From: an uncultured Dysosmobacter sp.
GTDB lineage: Bacteria; Bacillota; Clostridia; Oscillospirales; Oscillospiraceae
DNA length: 64,000 nt
Reading direction: 5' to 3'
Assembly: GCA_934590165.1 (NCBI GenBank)
Contig: CAKTOO010000003.1
Span: 1 to 64,000 of the forward strand
How positions within the stretch are numbered: the stretch's first letter is position 1; the number at the start of each line of letters is the position of its first letter. The notes beneath the pieces were generated by a model. It ran no database searches. It was not told the DNA's origin and saw only the letters and a program-made list of their open reading frames with translations. Below are positions 1 to 7,684 of this stretch, piece after piece. The translations under genes and the position numbers were made by a program.

Positions 1-804
1 AAGCTGGCAAAGCCCAAGGTCAGCGCGGAGTTTATGACCTTCTGGCTCCACCGCTTCCGCAAGCTGGACGTGCGGCAAAAGAGCCACCGCAAGATGCTCA
101 TCGACACCTTCATCAATGCGATTTTCCTGTACGATGATAAAATGGTGATCACCTTCAACTACAAGGAGGGCACGAAAACCATCACCTTCGCGGAATTGCA
201 GGAAGCTATCAGCAACAAAAACGGTTCGGATTTGGATTGCCTTGCTGCACCACGTCGGAGCAAGCTGCATATCGCTTGCTCCGACTTTTTTCAAAAGTCG
301 GAGCGCACTCATTCCGCTGCGCCTCCTTTCCAACCGCGATCCGCTCCGCTGGGTTCGCGGTTGGTTTTAAGTGCGAACCAGAAAGCTGGAGCATCGAAAG
401 TGCTCGCGCTTTCCGGAAGAAAGAGAGACAGGCTTGGCCTGTCTCTCTTTCTCCTGGCGGAAGGTTCACGGTTCTCTTGGAAGCCTGTGGCCCTGCACCG
501 TATTTTTAGCGCATTGACACGCGCCGGAGCCGGTGCTGTTTCGCGTGCTCCGGCCGTTTTCCTGAAAGAAAAACGCATCCATTCTGCTGTTTCTTGGGGA
601 AAAGGGCCGCCCCTCAGGGCTGGCCCACCACGTTGGGCAGGAAATAGCGGATCTGCTTTTTCCACCAGGGCCAGTCATGGTTCACATCCGGGCCCCAGCA
701 GTCCACCCAAGCGCGGATGCCCTTGCGGCGCAGCACCTCGTCCAAACGGCGGGTGCCGGCCAGCAGCAGGTCCTCCCAGGCGCCCTGGCCCACGCAGATC
801 ATAA
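1..804 (+). CDS. Serine site-specific recombinase, C-terminal fragment (runs in from the left)
   Basis: The frame is open from base 1, so the gene starts outside the window. The first ~75 codons (HRFRKLDV, RKMLIDTFINAIFLYDDKMV, GTKTITFAEL) match the C-terminal end of large serine recombinases carried by clostridial integrative elements, the part after the catalytic and zinc-ribbon domains. After the GSDLDCLAAPRRS segment (bases ~222-261) the frame turns into Arg/Pro/Ala-rich sequence, which looks like readthrough into flanking DNA, and it overlaps the convergent esterase by 190 bp. The functional protein therefore probably ends near base 260 or its frame was extended by insertion. Family assignment is fairly sure; the true end is not. 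Confidence 0.65.
   Translation, partial: KLAKPKVSAEFMTFWLHRFRKLDVRQKSHRKMLIDTFINAIFLYDDKMVITFNYKEGTKTITFAELQEAISNKNGSDLDCLAAPRRSKLHIACSDFFQKSERTHSAAPPFQPRSAPLGSRLVLSANQKAGASKVLALSGRKRDRLGLSLFLLAEGSRFSWKPVALHRIFSALTRAGAGAVSRAPAVFLKEKRIHSAVSWGKGPPLRAGPPRWAGNSGSAFSTRASHGSHPGPSSPPKRGCPCGAAPRPNGGCRPAAGPPRRPGPRRS
418..452. terminator. Perfect 15-bp hairpin downstream of the recombinase
   Basis: Arms 418-432 and 438-452 are perfectly complementary with loop CTTGG. The hairpin lies inside the readthrough part of the recombinase frame, between it and the end of the convergent esterase. The right arm contains a short TTT only, so it is a moderate intrinsic terminator at best. Confidence 0.45.
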
Positions 805-1360
805 TCTTGCGTTGGTTGTACAGCTGGATGTAGGGGTGGTCCTCCGGCATTCCGGAGAGACTGGCGCAGGGGTCGTTGGCATAGACCACCTCGTCCATGT
901 AGCCGTTGTACATATTATAGGTGTCGTAGACGCTGGACAGGGCGATGACACTGTCGAACACGTCCGGCCGGCGGAAAAAGAAGTTGCCGGCGTGATAGGC
1001 GCCCATGGAAAAGCCGGTGACCAGCAGGTCCTGGCCGGTGCCGTTGATCTGGCGGATGCGGGGCAGCAGCTCCACCATGATGTAGTTGTACCAGGCCTCG
1101 TGGCGGCGGACCCGGGTGTAGGGGTCACCGCCCACCAAAGAGACGGTCTCGGTGTCAATGGTGTCCACAGTGAACAGATGAAGCTTTCCGCCCTCCAGGT
1201 AGTCCCCCAGAGTGTCCAGCATCCCGAAGCCCTCCCGATCATAAAAACGGCCGTTCTGGCAGGGGAACACCAAAACCGGCTTGCCGCCGTGGCCGTATAC
1301 TTTAAACTCCATATCCCGTCCCAGGCGGGGACTGTATTCCTTGTGATATTCCGTGTGCAT
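614..1360 (-). CDS. Esterase family protein (alpha/beta hydrolase)
   Basis: A 248-residue cytoplasmic alpha/beta hydrolase of the putative-esterase family. It carries the nucleophile elbow GFSMGA (Ser near residue 118), an FPCQNGRF segment forming the early strand, and a late NHDWPWW that should supply the catalytic His near residue 228. No signal peptide is present. The ATG at 1360 is preceded by AAAGGATGAG. It is divergent from an ATP-grasp gene; I recall these two families as neighbours in other clostridia, suggesting a shared pathway on an amino-acid or peptide conjugate, but the substrate is unknown. The family is clear; the function is general only. Confidence 0.8.
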   Translation of the reverse strand: MHTEYHKEYSPRLGRDMEFKVYGHGGKPVLVFPCQNGRFYDREGFGMLDTLGDYLEGGKLHLFTVDTIDTETVSLVGGDPYTRVRRHEAWYNYIMVELLPRIRQINGTGQDLLVTGFSMGAYHAGNFFFRRPDVFDSVIALSSVYDTYNMYNGYMDEVVYANDPCASLSGMPEDHPYIQLYNQRKIMICVGQGAWEDLLLAGTRRLDEVLRRKGIRAWVDCWGPDVNHDWPWWKKQIRYFLPNVVGQP

Positions 1361-1374
1361 GGGCGTCTCATCCT

Positions 1375-2358
1375 TTGCTCACTGGCAGTCTACCACAAAA
1401 GCGGCGGCGGGACAAGACGGAGGCCACTGAAATTCCTCTTGCAATTAAGGTGCTGCGGGCCGTGGACTACTTCACCGGCCAGTACGGCAAGATCGACTGG
1501 GTGGAGAGCAACAACGAGTACTGGCTGGAACTGGACGCCCAGCTGCGGACGGATTTCAACATCACCACCGGATTGAAGTCCGATGAGATCGAAAAGTACA
1601 AGAGCAAGTTCGCCATGAAGGAGTATTACCGCAAGGCAGGCATCCCCTGTGCCCGGTGCTGCCCCGTCACCACCCTGGATGCCGCCCTGGCCTTTACCCA
1701 TGAGGTGGGCTATCCCGTCATTGTGAAGCCGGACAACGGTGTGGGCGCTATCGCCACCTGGAAGCTGCAAAGTGACGAGGACACCGTGGCCTTTTTCAGC
1801 GAGCTGCCGCCGGTGCCCTACCTGATGGAGGAATACGTCACCGGTGTGGTCACCACCTACGACGGCGTGTGCGACTCCCGCGGCGAGGTGCTGTTCGCCG
1901 CCAGCCACATCACCCGCAACTCCATCATGGACATGGTGAACGAGGGCGTGCCTACTTACTATTATGTGGACAAGGAGGTCCTTGGCAAGCGGGGAGACAT
2001 CGTAGCCCTGGAGGTCAATATGTGCCCGACCGGCGGCTTCACGCCGGACATGCTGAATTTCAGCCAGAGCACTGACGTATACCAGATCTGGGCGGACATG
2101 GTGGCCTTTGATGAGCTGCGCCACACCTATGACGGCCCCCACTTCTACTGCATTTACGCCGGACGCCGGGACGAAAACCACTACCAGCTGAGCCTGCCCC
2201 AGCTCCAGGAACGCTGCGGCAGCCACGCAAGGCTGTTCACCCGGATGCCGGACGCCCTGGCGGGCACCATGGGCAACCAGGTGGCCATCGCCTGCTTCGA
2301 CACGTTGGAGGAGGTGGACGATTTCGTCCGCACTGCCTTCGCCCTGGCGGAGGACTGA
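1375..2358 (+). CDS. ATP-grasp domain protein, N-terminally truncated and internally deleted (probably decayed)
   Basis: From about codon 25 (LRAVDYFTGQYGKIDW, ESNNEYWLE, VGYPVIVKPDNGVGA, VPYLMEEYV) this matches an ATP-grasp carboxylate-amine ligase family usually ~390-400 residues long. Two parts appear missing. The first ~65 residues, including the usual Met-start Rossmann strand, are replaced by unrelated basic sequence. About 36 residues are absent between YYYVDKEV and LGKRGDIVALEVNM; in relatives this stretch holds the HLEFFRL strand with a metal-binding Glu. The frame is nevertheless open to the stop at 2356. No convincing ribosome binding site precedes the chosen start, so this is probably a pseudogene whose frame survived. 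Deletion sizes are from memory of the family. Confidence 0.6.
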   Translation: MLTGSLPQKRRRDKTEATEIPLAIKVLRAVDYFTGQYGKIDWVESNNEYWLELDAQLRTDFNITTGLKSDEIEKYKSKFAMKEYYRKAGIPCARCCPVTTLDAALAFTHEVGYPVIVKPDNGVGAIATWKLQSDEDTVAFFSELPPVPYLMEEYVTGVVTTYDGVCDSRGEVLFAASHITRNSIMDMVNEGVPTYYYVDKEVLGKRGDIVALEVNMCPTGGFTPDMLNFSQSTDVYQIWADMVAFDELRHTYDGPHFYCIYAGRRDENHYQLSLPQLQERCGSHARLFTRMPDALAGTMGNQVAIACFDTLEEVDDFVRTAFALAED

Positions 2359-2366
2359 ACAGACCA

Positions 2367-2405
2367 CAAAGCACCCCGGCGCCAAAGCGGCGCCGGGGTG
2401 CTTTG
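2367..2405. terminator. Bidirectional terminator between ATP-grasp and DUF4358 genes
   Basis: A perfect 17-bp stem (2367-2383 with 2389-2405, loop AAAGC) sits between two convergent genes. Short A and T runs at its ends suit termination from either side. Confidence 0.8.
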
Positions 2406-2408
2406 CGG

Positions 2409-3182
2409 TTACGCGAACAGGGCGTTGAAGGCGGCCACCACATCATCGGCGCTCTCCAGGGCCACCAGCATGACGTAATTGCCGTTGGAGACGATGCGGG
2501 AGTTGTTTTTCCAGCCCTCAATGGTGTCGGGATACCAGGCACCGCCGGGGTTGGTGTCATCGCCCACCTGGTAGTCAATGCGGGCCTGGAAAATGTCCTT
2601 CACCGCCTGCACATCGGCGGCGTTTTCCACCTCCACCAGGGCAATCTCGCCCACGACGGCGGAGATCATAGCCATGTACACGCCGCACTGGTTGGCCTTG
2701 ATGTCGCCAAGGCCGGGATAAAAGGCATCCAGCGTTTCTCCCTCCGCCTGCATCATGGCGGGCATATTGGCGTTGTTCGCCGTCAGGGACTCATAGAAAG
2801 CGGCCAGGTCCACGCTGGGGGCGGGCTTGCTCTGGCTCCCGGCAGGAGGCTCGGCGGGCTTTTCAGCGGGCTTTTGGGCGGGAGTTTCCGCCGGCTTTTG
2901 AGCCGGCTTTTCCACGGGCTGTTCGGCCGGCTTCTGGGCAGGCTGGCTGGCACTGTCCTGGCCGCCGGCGTTTTCCGGCGTTTCGGTGGGCGTTTCCTCC
3001 TCTTCAGCGGGAGCTTCCTCCTCAGGTCCCTTCTCCGGGGTGGCCTCGGGAACCTCCTCAGGCTGGACGGGCTCCACAGTCTCCACTTCCTCCGCCGTAT
3101 CCGGGGATTCCTTCTTTCCGCAGGCGGACAGGGAGGTGAGCAGGCTCAGGGCCAGCAACAGGGCAAGGATCTTTGTTTTCAT
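2409..3182 (-). CDS. DUF4358 lipoprotein with Pro/Glu-rich linker
   Basis: 257 residues. An N-terminal signal peptide ends in the lipobox LSAC with the lipidated Cys at residue 21, so the protein should be anchored to the outer face of the membrane. Residues ~22-125 are a low-complexity, acidic then Pro-rich spacer containing repeated PAQKPAE/KPAEKPAE units, typical of a wall-spanning tether. Residues ~125-257 form a compact domain (CGVYMAMISAVVGEIALVEV, GGAWYPDTIEGWKN, MLVALESADDV) that I assign to DUF4358, a clostridial family of unknown function. It is monocistronic, with terminators on both sides. Confidence 0.8.
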   Translation of the reverse strand: MKTKILALLLALSLLTSLSACGKKESPDTAEEVETVEPVQPEEVPEATPEKGPEEEAPAEEEETPTETPENAGGQDSASQPAQKPAEQPVEKPAQKPAETPAQKPAEKPAEPPAGSQSKPAPSVDLAAFYESLTANNANMPAMMQAEGETLDAFYPGLGDIKANQCGVYMAMISAVVGEIALVEVENAADVQAVKDIFQARIDYQVGDDTNPGGAWYPDTIEGWKNNSRIVSNGNYVMLVALESADDVVAAFNALFA

Positions 3183-3263
3183 GGTATTCTCCTTATGTGT
3201 GAAGTATGTTCATCCTCTCAGACGTAGGATACACGAAAAAGTTCCCGCAGAAAAGACAAAACG

Positions 3264-3303
3264 CAAAAAAATTCTGCCTGTCGCCGCAGGCAGAATTTTT
3301 TTG
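3264..3303 (-). terminator. Intrinsic terminator of arcC
   Basis: A 17-bp stem (3264-3280 with 3287-3303) has an A-run on its left side, giving a U-tract when read on the minus strand just after the arcC stop. The T-run on the right side may also make it work on the plus strand. Confidence 0.8.
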
Positions 3304-3307
3304 CTGT

Positions 3308-4258
3308 TTACGCAAAGGTGACCACGGTGCCGGTCTTGCCGTCCAGGGCCTCCAGGGCCTTGTCCAGGCTGGTGATGATGGCCTTTTTGCCGGGGTTGGC
3401 CCGGACGAATTTCATGGCGGCCTCCACCTTGGGCAGCATACTGCCGGCGCCGAAGTGGCCCTCCCGGACGTAGCGGGCGGCGTCCGCCAGGCTCAGGTGA
3501 TCCAGACCCTGCTGGTTGGGCTGGCCGAAATGGATGGCCACCTTTTCCACCTCTGTCAAAATGAGCAGCGCGTCGGCCCCCACCTCCTCCGCCAGCAGCT
3601 CCGCGGCGAAGTCCTTATCGATGACGGCGGCCACGCCCTCCAGGGTGCCGTCGGGATTCTCCACCACCGGCACGCCGCCGCCTCCGCAGGTGATGACGAT
3701 GGCGTGGTCCCACAAAAGCCGCACGGCGCCGATCTCCACGATGCGCCGGGGCAGGGGGGAGGGCACCACCCGCCGCCAGCCCCGGCCGGCGTCCTCCTTC
3801 ATGGTGTAGCCCTTCTCCCGCTCCAGACGGCGGGCCTCCTCCTCCGTGTAAAAGGCGCCGATGGGCTTGGTGGGCGTTTGGAAGGCGGGGTCCCGGCGGT
3901 CCACCACCACCTGGGTGGTGAGGGACACCACCGGGTAATTGCGGTCCCGCTTGTTCAGAGCGTATTTCAGGGCCTGCTGAATGTGGTATCCGATATAGCC
4001 CTGGCTCATGGCGCCGCACACATCAAAGGGCATGGGAGGCACCACATCCTTGGCGGTCTCGCTGGCCAGCACGATGCGGCCCACCTGAGGGCCGTTGCCG
4101 TGGACCACCGCTATCTCGTAGCCCCGCTGGCTGATCTCGGCGATGAACTCGCTGGTGCGCTTCACCACCTCCAGCTGGGCCTCGGCGGTGGGGGCGCTGT
4201 CTTTGGATTGCAGGGCGTTGCCTCCCAGGGCGATCACGATTCTCTCCGGCATATGCAT
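3308..4258 (-). CDS. arcC: Carbamate kinase
   Basis: 316 residues, normal for the family. Carbamate kinase catalyses ADP + carbamoyl phosphate to ATP + carbamate + ammonia, usually as the last step of arginine deiminase or purine/allantoin fermentation. Amino-acid-kinase fold motifs are present: IALGGNAL at the start, VHGNGPQVG, GAMSQGYIGY, the ITCGGGGVPVV glycine turn and a C-terminal GSMLPKVEAA. There is no arginine deiminase next to it; the ornithine carbamoyltransferase in this window belongs to the biosynthetic operon 26 kb away. An unlinked carbamate kinase may serve purine or agmatine breakdown. It reads as a single-gene unit ending in a strong terminator. Confidence 0.93.
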   Translation of the reverse strand: MHMPERIVIALGGNALQSKDSAPTAEAQLEVVKRTSEFIAEISQRGYEIAVVHGNGPQVGRIVLASETAKDVVPPMPFDVCGAMSQGYIGYHIQQALKYALNKRDRNYPVVSLTTQVVVDRRDPAFQTPTKPIGAFYTEEEARRLEREKGYTMKEDAGRGWRRVVPSPLPRRIVEIGAVRLLWDHAIVITCGGGGVPVVENPDGTLEGVAAVIDKDFAAELLAEEVGADALLILTEVEKVAIHFGQPNQQGLDHLSLADAARYVREGHFGAGSMLPKVEAAMKFVRANPGKKAIITSLDKALEALDGKTGTVVTFA

Positions 4259-4397
4259 GTTCCACTCCTTGCTTCAAGATCGGCCTTAGTGTCTGCGGAC
4301 GCGGGCGCTTTATGCGAAGAAAATTTTCCGGGTCTGTCCCTTCCGGCAGCGGAACGTACATAATATAAACAAAAACGAATGCAGGAGGAAGAACCAT

Positions 4398-4568
4398 ATG
4401 ATCGCTGCCGCCGCCGAGCCTCAGGTCTGGACCGTCTGGCTGGACCAGGTTCAAAAGATCGCGTCCTTCCACGCCGTGGACGGCTATGACCGGTGCGAAT
4501 TCCGGGACCACAGTCATTTCCTGCATTACATGGAGGATCTGCAAAACAGCGGCTACCTGTTTCAGTGA
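4398..4568 (+). CDS. Small hypothetical protein, 56 residues
   Basis: ATG at 4398 is preceded by a clean AGGAGG at 4383-4388 (9-nt spacing), and the frame ends at TGA 4566-4568, directly before a strong hairpin terminator. The product starts MIAAAAEPQVWTVWLDQVQK and continues with an aromatic and His-rich half containing YDRCEF and HFLHYMEDL. It has no signal peptide or membrane helix and looks like a small globular soluble protein. It stands alone, divergent from arcC. I recall similar uncharacterised small proteins in Oscillospiraceae but know of no function. The binding site, terminator and non-repetitive composition make it a likely real gene. Confidence 0.7.
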   Translation: MIAAAAEPQVWTVWLDQVQKIASFHAVDGYDRCEFRDHSHFLHYMEDLQNSGYLFQ

Positions 4569-4580
4569 ACGGACATGAAC

Positions 4581-4614
4581 AAAAGAAGGGCTTCCAAACG
4601 GAAGCCCTTCTTTT
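4581..4614. terminator. Bidirectional terminator
   Basis: A 15-bp stem (4581-4595 with 4600-4614, loop AAAC) lies between the small plus-strand gene and the convergent DUF362 gene, with T and A runs on the two sides. Confidence 0.85.
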
Positions 4615-4625
4615 TTCGCGTAGGG

Positions 4626-5747
4626 TCAAATCTTGATGAGCTGGTAGTTCCGGGTGCCCAAACCCAGCTTTTCCGCGTGCTCCAGGCAGACCTTCCAGTC
4701 GGTGTCCGGATGGGCGGCGTGGAACAGGTCACCGCAATGGCAGTCGTACCCCTCGTCAAACAGCACGGAGCCGGGCATGGCAGGCTGGGCGATGACGGCG
4801 TCGGCGCAGGCCTGGTCCAGGGCCACGGGGTCAAAGGAGGCAAACATGCCCACATCAGGGGCGATGGGGGCGTCATTCTCCCCGTGACAGTCACAATTGG
4901 GAGAAATGTCCAACACCAGGGAGATGTGGAAGCAGGGACGGCCGTCCACCACGGCCTTGGTGTACTCGGCGATCTTCTTGTTGAGGATGGCGGGGGCCTC
5001 GTCGTCCCGGGAGGCGATGGCGTCCTTGGGACAGATGGCCAGGCACCGGGCGCAGCCCACGCACTTGTCCGTGTCGATGCTGGCCTTGCCGTCCGGGCCG
5101 AACTGGGGGGCGCCGTGGGCGCAGATCTTAGCGCAGGCCCGGCAGCCCACACACTTTTTCTGCTTGACAAAGGGCTTGCCGGAGTTGTGCATCTCCATCT
5201 TGCCGGCCCGGGAGCCGCAGCCCATGCCGATGTTTTTCAGGGTGCCGCCCATGCCGGCCTGCTCGTGGCCCTTGAAATGGGTCAGGGAAATGAACACGTC
5301 CGCGTCCATGACGGCCCGCCCGATCTTGGCCTCCTTCACATACTCGCCGCCCTCCACGGGAACGGCCACCTCGTCGTTGCCCTTCAGGCCGTCGGCGATG
5401 AGGATGTGGCAGCCGGTGGAATAGGGGGTGAAGCCGTTGACATAGGCGGATTCAATGTGGTCCAGGGCATTTTTCCGGCCACCCACGTACAGGGTGTTGC
5501 AGTCCGTCAGGAAGGGCTTGCCCCCCTGGGCCTTCACCAGGTCCGCCACCACCTTGGCCCAGTTGGGCCGGAGGTAGGCCAGGTTGCCCGGCTCGCCGAA
5601 ATGCATCTTGATGGCCACGTACTTACCATCCAGGTCCATGTCGCCGAAGCCGGCGGCCATGATGAGGCGGGCCAGCTTCTGGGGCAGGTTTTCCCGCCAG
5701 CTGGGACAGCGGAAATCCGCGAAATAAACCTTTGCTTGTTCTGCCAT
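4626..5747 (-). CDS. DUF362 domain protein with 4Fe-4S ferredoxin domain
   Basis: 373 residues from the ATG at 5747, chosen because AAGGAG lies just upstream and MAEQAKVYFADF is the family start; the longer open frame adds 36 unrelated codons. The N-terminal ~190 residues are DUF362 (KMHFGEPGN, LTDCNTLYVGGRKNALDH, DVFISLTHFKGHEQAGMGG). Two cluster-binding motifs follow near residues 196 and 227, CVGCRACAKIC and CVGCARCLAIC, enough for two 4Fe-4S clusters. DUF362 proteins are cytoplasmic iron-sulfur proteins of unknown reaction, common in anaerobes. The gene lies 40 nt downstream of the next gene on the same strand, probably co-transcribed. Confidence 0.9.
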   Translation of the reverse strand: MAEQAKVYFADFRCPSWRENLPQKLARLIMAAGFGDMDLDGKYVAIKMHFGEPGNLAYLRPNWAKVVADLVKAQGGKPFLTDCNTLYVGGRKNALDHIESAYVNGFTPYSTGCHILIADGLKGNDEVAVPVEGGEYVKEAKIGRAVMDADVFISLTHFKGHEQAGMGGTLKNIGMGCGSRAGKMEMHNSGKPFVKQKKCVGCRACAKICAHGAPQFGPDGKASIDTDKCVGCARCLAICPKDAIASRDDEAPAILNKKIAEYTKAVVDGRPCFHISLVLDISPNCDCHGENDAPIAPDVGMFASFDPVALDQACADAVIAQPAMPGSVLFDEGYDCHCGDLFHAAHPDTDWKVCLEHAEKLGLGTRNYQLIKI

Positions 5748-5787
5748 ATGCAATCTCCTTTTCTTGCTGCCGCCGTTTTGCCGGCGC

Positions 5788-6201
5788 TCACTCGTCCATG
5801 TCCACGCTGATATTGTCCGTGCCGTGCTGGTCGAATTCGGACAGGTACGCGTCAATACGGTCCATCAGCTGGGTATAGTTCTCCCGGGTCAGGGGCTCGC
5901 CGTCCATATCCCGCAGGGCCAGCTCCTCCGCCAAGATCTCGTAGAACACCACATCCTCATAACTTTCAATGGCCTCGTGGATGCCGCCGTCGGCAAAGGC
6001 CCGGGAGGGGATCAGCTCTCCCCGGTACAGCTCCACCAGCTTGCTCATCTTGTGGTCCAGGCAGTGGGAGAAGATCAGGCTCTCCACCTGGTCGTATTCC
6101 TTGATGCGGTCACTTTCCCGGGTGGAGTTCATCACCCAGTTTCCTATGTATACCAGATCCAGCAGATAGCGGTACTGCTGCTCCGTCAGTTCAATCTTCA
6201 T
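5788..6201 (-). CDS. Conserved hypothetical protein
   Basis: 137 residues starting MKIELTEQQYRYLLDLVYIG, chosen because GGGAGG lies eight bases upstream of this ATG; the frame could extend 25 codons further but without a ribosome site. The protein is acidic and probably mostly alpha-helical, with no signal peptide, membrane helix or recognisable active-site motif. It is likely the first gene of a two-gene unit with the DUF362 protein and is divergent from murI. I do not recognise a named family, although its composition and context look like a conserved clostridial cytoplasmic protein. Confidence 0.75.
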   Translation of the reverse strand: MKIELTEQQYRYLLDLVYIGNWVMNSTRESDRIKEYDQVESLIFSHCLDHKMSKLVELYRGELIPSRAFADGGIHEAIESYEDVVFYEILAEELALRDMDGEPLTRENYTQLMDRIDAYLSEFDQHGTDNISVDMDE

Positions 6202-6246
6202 TGGGCAGACACCTCCCAGTTGCTCCAAAGTTTTTACAATGGTATG

Positions 6247-6275
6247 ATTATAACAAAGGCGTGGGCAAAATTCCA
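6247..6275 (-). promoter_or_regulatory. Candidate promoter for the hypothetical/DUF362 unit
   Basis: Read on the minus strand: TGGAAT, 17-bp spacer, TATAAT (the -10 lies over 6247-6252), about 45 nt upstream of the start at 6201. The -10 is perfect and the -35 weak. Confidence 0.5.
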
Positions 6276-6309
6276 CACAAAAAACAGGGTAAAAAGACTA
6301 AAATCTGTC

Positions 6310-6338
6310 TTGCGGCAAATATCGGTACATAGTATAAT
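6310..6338 (+). promoter_or_regulatory. Promoter of the murI operon
   Basis: TTGCGG at 6310-6315, 17-bp spacer, TATAAT at 6333-6338, 63 nt before the murI start. It is back to back with the minus-strand promoter at 6247-6275. Confidence 0.75.
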
Positions 6339-6401
6339 ATATAACTCGGATGCTGACCGGGTGAAACACAGACCCGGATTTCCATAAGGAGTTCAAAAGC
6401 T

Positions 6402-7217
6402 ATGGATATGCGACCCATCGGTGTGTTCGACTCCGGCCTGGGCGGGCTGACGGCAGTGCGTTCCCTGCGCCAGATCCTGCCGGAGGAGAACCTCATCTAT
6501 TTCGGCGACACCGCCCGGGTGCCCTACGGCGGCCGGTCCAAGGAGACACTGCTGAAATACGCCCGGCAGGATGTGCGCTTTCTCCGGTCCTTTGACCTCA
6601 AGGCCATCCTCATCGCCTGCGGCACCGTGTCCACCACATCCCTGGACACCCTGCAAAAGGAAAACGACCTGCCCATCGTGGGCGTGGTGGAGCCCACCTG
6701 CCGCCGTGCCCTGCTGGTGACGAAAAACAAAAAAATCGGCATGATCGCCACCCTGGCCTCCGTTCGCTCCGGCGCCTACGAGGCCACCCTCCGCCGCCTG
6801 GACCGGTCGGTGGAGGTGCAGTGCCTGCCCTGCCCGCTGTTTGTGCCCCTGGTGGAAAACGGCCGCTTCCGTCCGGGAGATGTGGTCATCGAGACCGTGG
6901 CCCGGGAGTATCTGGAGCCCCTGAAGGCCACCGGTATCGACACTCTCATCCTGGGCTGCACCCACTATCCCCTGCTGGCGGACATTATCAGCGCCATTAT
7001 GGGGCCGGAGGTGACACTGGTCTCCGCCGGGGAGGAGTCGGCCTTTGAGCTGAAGCGGATGCTGAAGGCAAACGGCCTCCGGGCCGACGAGAGCCGTCAG
7101 GGAGAGCCGGAGTTTTACGTCAGCGACCGCCCGGAGGATTTTGAGCGCATCGCCTCGGTGTTTTTACAGGAGGACCTGCGCCACACGGCACGGAGGATCG
7201 ACATTGACCAGTATTGA
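6402..7217 (+). CDS. murI: Glutamate racemase
   Basis: 271 residues, normal length. It interconverts L- and D-glutamate in the cytoplasm for peptidoglycan synthesis. Family motifs are GVFDSGLGGLTAV at the start, YFGDTARVPYGG, and the second catalytic Cys in GCTHYPLL (Cys ~186). The first catalytic Cys (~73) is kept but its motif reads ACGTVST instead of the usual ACNTAS, replacing the conserved Asn by Gly and Ala by Val. It heads an operon with a DUF1934 gene that overlaps its 3' end and argS. The change could be a lineage-specific form; activity is still expected because both cysteines remain. Confidence 0.93.
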   Translation: MDMRPIGVFDSGLGGLTAVRSLRQILPEENLIYFGDTARVPYGGRSKETLLKYARQDVRFLRSFDLKAILIACGTVSTTSLDTLQKENDLPIVGVVEPTCRRALLVTKNKKIGMIATLASVRSGAYEATLRRLDRSVEVQCLPCPLFVPLVENGRFRPGDVVIETVAREYLEPLKATGIDTLILGCTHYPLLADIISAIMGPEVTLVSAGEESAFELKRMLKANGLRADESRQGEPEFYVSDRPEDFERIASVFLQEDLRHTARRIDIDQY

Positions 7218-7647
7218 ACGAGAGGCGCTCCCGGTGATGCTGTCCATCCGGGGCGAGCAGTATTTTGACGGCATCGACCCCGACGCCCAGGAGCTGATGA
7301 CCGAGGGGACCATGACGCTGACGGAGGATGGCATGGTGCTGTCCTACGAGGAAACGGCCCTCACCGGCATGGAGGGCACCACCACCCGCTTCCAGATCCA
7401 GGGACCCCGGGTGATTTTGACTCGGTCCGGCGCCGTCAACTCCCAGATGGTGTTTGAGGCGGGGCGGCAGCATACGTCCCTGTACGAGACGCCCTTTGGG
7501 GAGTTGTCCGTGGATATCCAGACCAGCGTTTTAAAGCATAACCTGACGGAGCGGGGCGGTCTTATGGAGATCAAGTACTCCATCGCCGTGGAGCATACTG
7601 TCACCGGCCGGAACTGCTTCAAGATCCGGGTGCGGCGGAAGCACTGA
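7204..7647 (+). CDS. DUF1934 (YwiB-like) beta-barrel protein
   Basis: 147 residues from a TTG at 7204, which follows GGAGGA at 7192-7197 and overlaps the murI stop by 14 nt. GTG 7234 or ATG 7237 are possible later starts, just ahead of the family's usual first strand (MLSIRGEQYFDG). The body (MTLTEDGMVLSYEET, GNCFKI-like C-terminal strands, SIAVEHTVTGRNCFKIRVRR) fits DUF1934, a calycin-like barrel of unknown function. In Bacillus ywiB sits beside argS and I recall a similar pairing in clostridia; here it lies between murI and argS, 37 nt before the latter. Confidence 0.82.
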   Translation: MTSIEREALPVMLSIRGEQYFDGIDPDAQELMTEGTMTLTEDGMVLSYEETALTGMEGTTTRFQIQGPRVILTRSGAVNSQMVFEAGRQHTSLYETPFGELSVDIQTSVLKHNLTERGGLMEIKYSIAVEHTVTGRNCFKIRVRRKH

Positions 7648-7684
7648 ACGAAACGACACAAATTCACAAAAGAGGTTAAATGAT

